From NCBI GenBank assembly GCA_021234155.1, contig JAJEKV010000031.1:7826748-7890747 (forward strand): a DNA stretch of 64,000 bases. The letters are read 5' to 3'. Positions 55,000 through 64,000 of the stretch are shown in pieces (the first letter of the stretch is position 1; each line of letters opens with the position of its first letter). The position numbers and the translations under genes were made by a program. The notes beneath the pieces are model-generated. The model worked only from the letters and a program-made list of their open reading frames with translations. It did no database searches and was not told where the DNA came from. Source of the DNA: Isoetes taiwanensis (taxonomy: Eukaryota; Streptophyta; Lycopodiopsida; Isoetales; Isoetaceae).

Positions 55000-57900
55000 G
55001 ACCTAGACCTTCTCCGAAAATTTCGAAAATTGGGCTGTGTGCTGGAAATGGATTAGGATTCCAGCTGGCAAAAAATCAGAATTTATTTTCGTACAATGCA
55101 TTAATTGCGAATTTATGAATGTCTTGCCACTGCAAAAGCGCCCCCCGACTTCTACTTGCCACATCGGGAGGAGGACAGGCCCAAACTCCGCTCCGTCAGT
55201 TCCCCTTGCTCCGTATTCTCGGCTGCAGCTTCTCGGCCAGGTCCCAAGTGCAACAGACCAAGTCTCGGCCCCCAAAACGCAAACCCTTCTAGAACCTGGC
55301 AACCCACAGGGTTTACGTTTTGGAGGCCCTCTCCTTGTCAGATTCGGCCGGGACCTTGCGTTGTGACTTGACGTGGAGTGGGGGTGTTGACGCCAGAGCA
55401 CGGACCCTAAAATCCCCCCGGAAGCTGCTTGCCCCGAATTTCCTCTCCCCAAGGCCCTGGGGACGGACGGGCGACCTCCCCTCTCCGGAATCGCGATTTG
55501 ACTCTGCCAATGGACTCAGAACGTCGACGTTGCCCTGGGGACCAAGTTCCGTGGCCAGAAGACCACCCGACCTCCAAGAAGCGCCAAAGTAGCTCACTTC
55601 CATCACACTCGTAGTCAATTGGCCTAGGATGTGGATGCGGGATACTGTCGTGGAGGGCGTGAGTGTTTCTTTCTTTTGCAAAACCGACCTTGTAACTTGC
55701 TCCCTAGGGTAATTTACGCCATTCCTCGACGATTTGGCAGGTCGATTTGCCATTTTTGAGCCTCCCGGTGCGAACGACAAGACAACTGCGGTTTCTACAA
55801 GGCCGACCTCGGGGGCCCCCGGTTTGACAAGTTCTCCCGACCGATCTGGAATCTTTTGGGCCTTCCAAGAGGGGCCCCTGAACGGAGGATCCAACGGTCG
55901 GATAGGGAACCTCCCGGAGGGTGGTCATTAGCGTGCAGCCCCCCGGGGGAGCGCTGCCAGGAAGGGCTGCCTCGGGAACTTTTTTGGATCCCGCCTCTTG
56001 GGGTCCGGACTCTCCCCTCTTGTGAGGGATCCCTGCAAGGTCCTGGCCTCGTTTGACTTGGGGAAGGGTGCCTGGCTTCGGTTTATGCAACGGGCTGCCC
56101 CGACCGTTCTAATGCTAACCCTTTGACCTAGACCTTCTCCGAAAATTTCGAAAATTGGGCTGTGTGCTGGAAATGGATTAGGATTCCAGCTGGCAAAAAA
56201 TCAGAATTTATTTTCGTACAATGCATTAATTGCGAATTTATGAATGTCTTGCCACTGCAAAAGCGCCCCCCGACTTCTACTTGCCACATCGGGAGGAGGA
56301 CAGGCCCAAACTCCGCTCCGTCCGGTTCCCCTTGCTCCGGTATTCTCGGGCTGCGGCTTCGCCGGGTCCCAAGTGCAACAGACCAAGTCTCGCCCCCAAA
56401 GCAAAACCCTTCTAGAACACGGCAACCCACGGGGTTTACGTTTTTGGAGGCCCTCTCCTTGTCGGTTCGGGCGGGACCTTGCTGCGTGACTTGACGTGGA
56501 GTGGGGTGTTGGCGCCAGAGCACGGACCCTAAAATCCCCGGAAGCGCTTGCCCTGAATTTCCTCTCCCCAAGGCCACGGGGGCCGGACGAGGCGACCTCC
56601 CCTCTCTCGAATCGCGATTTGACTCTCGCCAATGGACTCGAACGTCGGCGTTGCCACTGGGGACCAAGTTCCGTGGGCCAAGACCACCCGACCTCCAAGA
56701 AGCCAAAGTAGCTCACTTCCATCACACTCGTAGTCAATTGGCCTAGGATGTGGATCGCGGGATATCTTGTCGTGGAGGGCGTGAGTGTTTCTTTTCTTTT
56801 ACAAAACCGACCTTGTAACTTGCTCCCTAGGGTAATTTCGCCATTCGGACGATTTGGCGGGTCGATTTGCCATTCGGAGCCTCCCGGTGCCCGAGCGACA
56901 AGACAACTGCGGTTTCTACAAGGCCGACCTCGGGGCCCATGGTTTGACAAGTTCTCCTCGGGCCGATCTGGAATCTTTTGGGCCTTCCGAAGAGGGGCCT
57001 GAGCGGAGGATCCAGCGGTGGGATAGGGGAGCAGGGCTCGGGGGGTGGTCATTAAGCGTCACAGCCCCGGGGGCGCTGCCGAGGAAGGGGCTGCCTCGGG
57101 AACTTTTGGATCCCCGCCTCTTGGGGTCCGGACTCTCCCCTCTTGTGAGGGATCCCCCAAGGTCCTGGCCTCGTTTGACTTGGGGAAGGGTGCGGCTCGG
57201 TTGCCACCGGGCTGCCCCGAACCGTTCTAATGCTAACCCTTTGACCTAGACCTTCTCCGAAAATTTCAAAATTGGGCTGTGTCTTTGGAGATGGATTAGG
57301 AATCCAGGTGGCAAAAAATCAGAATTTATTTTAGTACAATGCATTAATTGCGAATTTATGAATGTCTTGCCACCTTAAAGCCCCCGACTTCTACTTGCCA
57401 CATCGGGAGGAGGACAGGCCCAAACTCCGCTCCGTCCCGGTTCCCCTTGCTCCGTATTCACCGAAATTTTGCGGCTTCTCGCCCAGTCCCAAGTGCACCT
57501 TGAGACCAAGTCTCGCCCCCAAAGCGCAAAACCCTTCTAGAACACGGCAACCCACGGGGTTTACGTTTTGGAGGCCCTCTCCTTGTCGGTTGGTGGGACC
57601 TTGCGCGTGACTTGGCGTGGAGTGGGGGTGTTGGCGCCCGAGCACGGACCCTAAAATCCCGGAAGCTGCTTGCCCCGAATTTCCTCTCCCCAGGCCCCGG
57701 GGCCGGGCGGGCGACCTCTCCCTCTCGGAATCGCGATTTGACTCGCCAATGGACTCGAGCGTCGACGTTGCCACGGGGACCAAGTTCCGTGGCGAGAAGA
57801 CCACCCGACCTCCAAGAAGCGCCAAAGTAGCTCACTTCCATCACACTCGTAGTCAATTGGCCTAGGATGTGGATCACGGGATCTTGTCGTGGAGGGCGTG

Positions 57901-60900
57901 AGTGTTTCTTTCTTTTGCAAAACCGACCTTGTAACTTGCTCCCTAGGGTAATTTAAGCCATTCCGGACGATTTGGCGGGTCGATTTGCCATTCCCGAACC
58001 TCCCGATGTGCGAGCGACAAGACAATGCGGTTTCTACAAGGCCGACCTCGGGGCGCCCAGCGGTTTGACAAGTTCTCGGACCGATCTGGAATCTTTTGGG
58101 CCTTCGAAGAGGGGCCCTGAGCGGAGGATCAACGGTCGGGATATAGGGGAACCGGGCTCGGGAGGGTGGTCATTAAGCGTCACGCCCCCCGGGCTGCTGC
58201 CGGGGAAGAGGCTGCCTCGGGAACTTTTTGGATCCCGCCTCTTGGGGTCCCGGACTCTCCCCTCTTGTGAGGGATCCCCTGCAAGGTCCTGCCTCGTTTG
58301 ACTTGGGGAAGGGTGCCAGCTTCGGTTGCCACTACAGCGGGCTGCCCCCACCGTTCTAATCTAACCCTTTGACCTAGACCTTCTCGAAAAATTTGAAAAA
58401 TTGGGCTGTGTGCTGGAAATGGATTAGGAATCCAGGTGGCAAAAATCAGAATTTATTTTTCGTACAATGCATTAATTGCGAATTTATGAATGTCTTGCCC
58501 TTTGCAAAAGCCCCCCAGACTTCTACTTGCCACATCGGGAGGAGGACAGGCCCAAACTCCGCTCCGTCAGTTCCCCTTGCTCCGTATTCTCGGCTGCAGC
58601 TTCTCGGCCAGGTCCCAAGTGCAACAGACCAAGTCTCGGCCCCCAAAACGAAAACCCTTCTAGAATCTGGCAAGTCACAGGGTTTACGTTTCGGAGGCCC
58701 TCTCCTTGTCGGTCAGGCGGGACCTTTATGCGTGACTTGGCGTGGAGTGGGGGTGTTGGCCTTGAGCCTGGACCCTAAAATCCCGGGAAGCTGCTTGCCC
58801 GAATTTCCTCTCCCAAGGCCACGGGGGCCGGACGGGCGACCTCCCCTCTCGGAATGGCGATTTGGCTCTGCCAATGGACTCGAAGCGTCGACGTTGCCAC
58901 GGGGACCAAGTTCCGTGGCGAAGACCACCCGACCTCAAGAAGCGCCAAAGTAGCTCACTTCCATCACACTTTCGTAGTCAATTGGCCTAGGATGTGGATG
59001 CGGGGATCTTGTCGTGGAGGCGTGAGTGTTTCTTTCTTTTACAAAACCGACCTTGTAACTTGCTCCCTAGGGTAATTTAGCCATTCCTGACGATTTGGCG
59101 AGTCGATTTGCCATTCCGAACCTCCCGGTGCCCGAGCGACAAGACAACTGCCCGGTTTCTACAAGGCCGACCTCGGGGCGCCCAGCGGTTTTGACAAGTT
59201 CTCGGGACCCGATCACGGAATCTTTTGGGCCTTCGAAGAGGGGCCCTGAGCGGAGGATCAACGGTCGGATAGGGGAACCGGGGCTCGGGAGGGTGGTCGT
59301 CATTAAGCGTCACGACCCCCGGGGCCTGCCGGAAGGGCTGCCTCGGGAACTTTTGGATCCCGCCTCTTGGGGTCCGGACTCTCCCCTCTTGTGAGGGATC
59401 CCTGCAAGGTCCTGGCCTCGTTTGACTTGGGGAAGGGTGCCAGGCTCGGTTGCCCCCTGCAGCGGGCTGCCCCGGCCGTTCTAATCTTAACCCTTTGACC
59501 TAGACCTTCTCCAAAAATTTGAAAAATTGGGCTGTGTCTTTGGAAATGGATTAGGATTCCAGGTGGCAAAAAATCAGAATTTATTTTCGTACAATGCATT
59601 AATTGCGAATTTATGAATGTCTTGCCACTGCAAAAGCGCCCCCCGACTTCTACTTGCCACATCGGGAGGAGGACAGGCCCAAACTCCGCTCCGTCGGTTC
59701 CCCTTGCTCCCGTATTCTCCGGCTGCGGCTTCTCGGCCCGGTCCCAAGTGCAGCAGACCAAGTCTCGGCCCCAAAAGCGCCAAACCCTTCTAGAACACGG
59801 CAACCCACGGGGTTTCACGTTTTGGAGGCCCTCTCCTTGTCGGTCCGGGCGGGACCTTGCGGCGTGGAGTGACTTGGCGTGGAGTGGGGGTGTTGGCCTT
59901 GAGCCGCGGACCCTAAAATCCCGGTGCTGCTTGCCCCGAATTTCCTCTCCCCAAGGCCACGGGGCCGGGCGGGCGACCTCCCTCTCGGAATGGCGATTTG
60001 GCTCGCCAATGGACTCGAAACGTCGACATTGCCACAGGGACCAAGTTCCGTGGCGAAGACCACCCGACCTCCAAGAAGCGCCAAAGTAGCTCACTTCCAT
60101 CACACTCGTAGTCAATTGGCCTAGGATGTGGATGCGGGATCTTGTCGTGGAGGCGTGAGTGTTTCTTTCTTTTGCAAAACCGACCTTGTAACTTGCTCCC
60201 TAGGGTAATTTAAGCCATTCCGGACGATTTGGCGGGGTCGATTTGCCATTCGGAGCCTCCCGGTGCCCGAACGACAAGACAATGCGGTTTCTACAAAGCC
60301 GACCTCGGGGCCCCAGCGGTTTGACAAGTTCTCCCGGACGATCTGGAATCTTTTGGGCCTTCGAAGAGGGGCCCCTGAGCGGAGGATCAGCGGTGGGATA
60401 GAGGAACCGGGCTCAGGAGGGGTGGTCATTAAGCGTCTGCGGCCCCGGGGCCGCCCGGGGAAGAGCTGCCTCGGGAACTTTTGGATCCGCCTCTTGGGGT
60501 CCGGACTCTCCCCTCTTGTGAGGATCCCCGCAAGGTCCTGGCCTCGTTTGACTTGGGGAAGGGTGCCAGCTCGGTTGCCACCCAGCGGGCTGCCCGACCG
60601 TTCTAATCTTAACCCTTTGACCTAGACCTTCTCCGAAAATTTGAAAAAATTGGGCTGTGTCTTTGGAGATGGATTAGGAATCAGGTGGCAAAAAATCAGA
60701 ATTTATTTTAGTACAATGCATTAATTGCGAATTTATGAATGTCTTGCCCTTTGCCAAAAGCCCCCCCGACTTCTACTTGCCACATCGGAGGAGGACAGGC
60801 CCAAACTCCGCTCCGTCGGTTCCCCTTGCTCCGTATTCTTCGGCTGCGGCTTCTCGGCCGAGGTCCCAAGTGCAACAGACCAAGTCTCGGCCCCCAAAGC

Positions 60901-63900
60901 GCAAACCCTTCTAGAACACGGCAGCCCACAAGGTTTACGTTTTGGAGGCCCTCTCCTTGTCGGTTGAGGCGGGACCTTGCTTGGCGTGACTTGGCGTGGA
61001 GTGGGGGTGTTGGCCTTGAAGCACGGACCCTAAAATCCCCGGAAGCTGCTTGCCCCGTTTCCTCTCCCCAAGGCCACGGGGGCCGGGCGGGCGACCTCCC
61101 TCTCGGAATCGCGATTTGGCTCTGCCAATGGACTCGAGCGTCGGCGTTGCCACAGGGACCAAGTTCCGTGGCGAAGACCACCCGACCTCAAGAAGCGCCA
61201 AAGTAGCTCACTTCCATCACACTTTCGTGAGTCAATTGGCCTAGGATGTGGATCACGGGATCTTGTCGTGGAGGCGTGAGTGTTTCTTTCTTTTGCAAAA
61301 CCGACCTTGTAACTTGCTCCCTAGGGTAATTTAGCCATTCGGACGATTTGGCGGTCGATTTGCCATTCGAGCCTCCCGGTGCCCGAGCGACAAGACAACT
61401 GCGGTTTCTACAAGGCCGACCTCCGGGGCCCAGCGGTTTGACAAGTTCTCCCGGACCGATCTGGAATCTTTTGGGCCTTCCCAGAAGAGGGGCCCTGAGC
61501 GGAGGATCAACGGTCGGATAGGGGAACGGGGCTCGGGGAGGGTGGTCATTAGCGTCTGCGGCCCGGGAGGCGCTGCCCGGGAAGGGCTGCCTCGGGAACT
61601 TTTGGATCCCGCCTCTTGGGGTCGGACTCTCCCCTCTTGTGAGGGATCCCTGCAAGGTCCTGGCCTCGTTTGACTTGGGGAAGGGTGCCAGCTCGGTTGC
61701 CCTGCAACGGGCTGCCCCGCCCGTTCTAATCTTAACCCTTTGACCTAGACCTTCTCAGAAAATTTGAAAATTGGGCTGTGTGCTGGAGATGGATTAGGAA
61801 TCCAGGTGGCAAAAATCAGAATTTATTTTTAGTACAATGCATTAATTGCGAATTTATGAATGTCTTGCCAGCGCAAAAGCCCCCGACTTCTACTTGCCAC
61901 ATCGGGGAGGAGGACAGGCCCAAACTCCGCTCCGTCAGTTCCCCTTGCTCCGTATTCTCGGCTGCAGCTTCTCGGCCAGGTCCCAAGTGCAACAGACCAA
62001 GTCTCGGCCCCAAAACGCAAACCCTTCTAGAACCTGGCAACCCACGGGGTTTCGTTTTGGAGGCCCTCTCCTTGTCGGTCGGCGGGACCTTTGCGTGACT
62101 TGGCGTGGAGTGGGGGTGTTGGCCTTGAACCACGGACCCTAAAATCCCCCGGAAGCTGCTTGCCCCGAATTTCCTCTCCCCAAGGCCACAGGGGCCGGAC
62201 GGGGCGACCTCCCTCTCTCGGAATCGCGATTTGGCTCGCCAATGGACTCGAGCGTCGGCGTTGCCACAGGGACCAAGTTCGTGGCGAGGAAGACCACCCG
62301 ACCTCAAGAAGCGCCAAAGTAGCTCACTTCCATCACACTTCGTAGTCAATTGGCCTAGGATGTGGATCGCGGGGATCTTGTCGTGGAGGGCGTGAGTGTT
62401 TCTTTCTTTTGCAAAACCGACCTTGTAACTTGCTCCCTAGGGTAATTTAAGCCATTCGGACGATTTGGCGGTCGATTTGCCATTCAGGAGCCTCCCGGTG
62501 CCCGAGCGACAAGACAACTGCGGTTTCTACAAGGCCGACCTCGGGGCGCCCGTGGTTTGACAAGTTCTCGGGACCGATCACGGAATCTTTTGGGCCTTCG
62601 AAGAGGGGCCCTGAACGGAGGATCAACGGTCCGGATAGGGGAACCGGGCTCCGGGAGGGTGGTCATTAGCGTCACGGCCCCGGGGGCTGCCGGGGAAGGA
62701 GCTGCCTGGGAACTTTTTGGATCCCGCCTCTTGGGGTCAGGACTCTCCCCTCTTGTGAGGATCCCCGCAAGGTCCTGGCCTCGTTTGACTTGGGGAAGGT
62801 GCCAGCTCGGTTGCCACCTGCAGCGGGCTGCCCGACCGTTCTAATGCTAACCCTTTGACCTAGACCTTCTCCGAAAATTTCGAAAAATTGGGCTGTGTGT
62901 GTCTTTGGAAATGGATTAGGATTCCGGTGGCAAAAATCAGAATTTATTTTAGTACAATGCATTAATTGCGAATTTATGAATGTCTTGCCAATGCAAAAGC
63001 CCCCCGACTTCTACTTGCCACATCGGGGAGGAGGACAGGCCCAAACTCCGCTCCGTCGGTTCCCCTTGCTCCGTATTCACCATTGCGGCTTCTCGGCCGG
63101 AGTCCCAAGTGCAGCAGACCAAGTCTCGGCCCCAAAGCGCCAAACCCTTCTAGAACACGGCAACCCACGGGGTTTACGTTTTGGAGGCCCTCTCCTTGTC
63201 GGTCGGTAGGGACCTTGCGCAGTGACTTGGCGTGGAGTGGGGGTGTTGGCCTTGAACCGCGGACCCTAAAATCCCGGGCTGCTTGCCCGAATTTCCTCTC
63301 CCAAGGCCACGGGGGCCGGACGGGCGACCTCCCCTCTCGGGAATCGCGATTTGACTCTGCCAATGGACTCGAGCGTCGACGTTGCCACAGGGGACCAAGT
63401 TCCGTGTGGCCAGAAGACCACCCGACCTCCAAAGCGCCAAAGTAGCTCACTTCCATCACACTCGTAGTCAATTGGCCTAGGATGTGGATCGCGGGATCTT
63501 GTCGTGGAGGCGTGAGTGTTTCTTTCTTTTGCAAAACCCGACCTTGTAACTTGCTCCCTAGGGTAATTTAGCCATTCGGACGATTTGGCGGTCGATTTGC
63601 CATTCGGAACCTCCCGGTGCCCGAGCGACAAGACAACTGCCCGGTTTCTACAAGGCCCGACCTCGGGGCCCCAGCGGTTTGACAAGTTCTCGGACCCGAT
63701 CTGGAATCTTTTGGGCCTTCGAAGAGGGGCCCCTGAGCGGAGGATCAGCGGTTGGGATAGGGGAACGGGCTCAGGGAGGGTGGTCATTAAGCGTCTGACC
63801 CCGGGAGGCTTGGCTGCCAGGAAGGGCTGCCTCGGGAACTTTTGGATCCAGCCTCTTGGGGTCAGGACTCTCCCCTCTTGTGAGGGATCCCCCGCAAGGT

Positions 63901-64000
63901 CCTGGCCTCGTTTGACTTGGGGAAGGGTGCGGCTTCGGTTGCCACAGCGGGCTGCCCGGCCGTTCTAATATCTAACCCTTTGACCTAGACCTTCTCCAGA
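55000..64000 (+). repeat. Satellite, B-type units, running past the window end
   Basis: Eight complete units start (at GACCTAGAC) at 55000, 56125, 57243, 58371, 59497, 60619, 61742 and 62857, with the next start at 63982. Lengths are 1115-1128. The head is shared with A units; the tail (TTGCAAAACCGACCTTGTAA, ACAAGGCCGACCTCGGGG, CTTTTGGGCCTTCGAAGAGG) is specific. The sequence is clearly GC-richer than the rest of the window. Differences are substitutions and many 1-3 base indels that shift every long reading frame between copies, so no protein is conserved. Confidence 0.93.

Noticed and set aside
54041-63787. Long reading frames inside the satellite units (for example 56201-57052 and 59303-60115 on the minus strand)
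   Set aside because: Each unit gives different frames because indels shift them. No frame is conserved from copy to copy and no domain is visible, so they are effects of GC-rich composition.
51469-64000. Array read as ribosomal intergenic spacer or as a CRISPR array
   Set aside because: No rRNA sequence is present and the unit is over 1 kb without spacers; the context is a plant nuclear genome.
1-64000. Prokaryotic-style features (operons, Shine-Dalgarno sites, riboswitches)
   Set aside because: The introns, retroelements and plant gene families show a nuclear plant genome, and no such features were seen.

Overview
The window looks like nuclear DNA of a land plant with a large, repeat-rich genome. 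The evidence is plant-type Ty1/copia, Ty3/gypsy, L1-type LINE and CACTA (En/Spm) transposon sequence, introns with GT-AG borders, and one gene of the plant-only root cap/LEA-related family. The species cannot be named from this sequence; a fern or another large-genome plant would fit, but that is a guess. No intact, clearly functional host gene is present. Most coding sequence is transposon-derived and broken.

Layout. 1-8.2 kb: gypsy LTR-derived repeats, a fragment of a two-helix membrane protein gene, a duplicated tRNA-related (SINE-like) repeat and a gypsy 3' end. 8.2-11.3 kb: AT-rich DNA with nothing recognisable. 11.3-22.1 kb: a nest of retroelements, namely a LINE, another SINE-like copy, a second LINE family and a copia element (16388-21339) with one full and one truncated LTR, abutting a third LINE fragment. 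22.1-30.4 kb: mostly anonymous, with a CHD-type chromatin remodeller exon (27.3-27.6 kb) and a CACTA transposase piece (29.1-29.7 kb). 30.4-32.7 kb: a long gypsy LTR carrying a nested 548-bp inverted-repeat element. 34-36.5 kb: a 103-bp hairpin, a 5'-truncated LINE and a CACTA terminus. 38.1-39.7 kb: another gypsy 3' end with two LTR-like copies. 39.9-41.8 kb: a root cap/LEA-related gene fused to a proline-rich repeat tract, with frame breaks.

43.3-50.9 kb looks like one CACTA-like element. Its left subterminal region is full of GACGTC and CACGTG palindromes. It carries a multi-exon Ptta/En/Spm transposase-like gene in which most splice junctions I could place keep the reading frame, plus an unrecognised coding-like segment.

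50.9-64.0 kb is a tandem satellite of about 1.12 kb per unit: 11 complete periods, running off the window end. It has a degenerate unit at its left edge, two unit types (A, then B) and a hybrid unit where they meet. This is the most striking feature and looks non-coding.

Several frame breaks fall in homopolymers, and the satellite copies differ largely by 1-3 base indels. Uncorrected long-read errors should be excluded before these loci are called pseudogenes.
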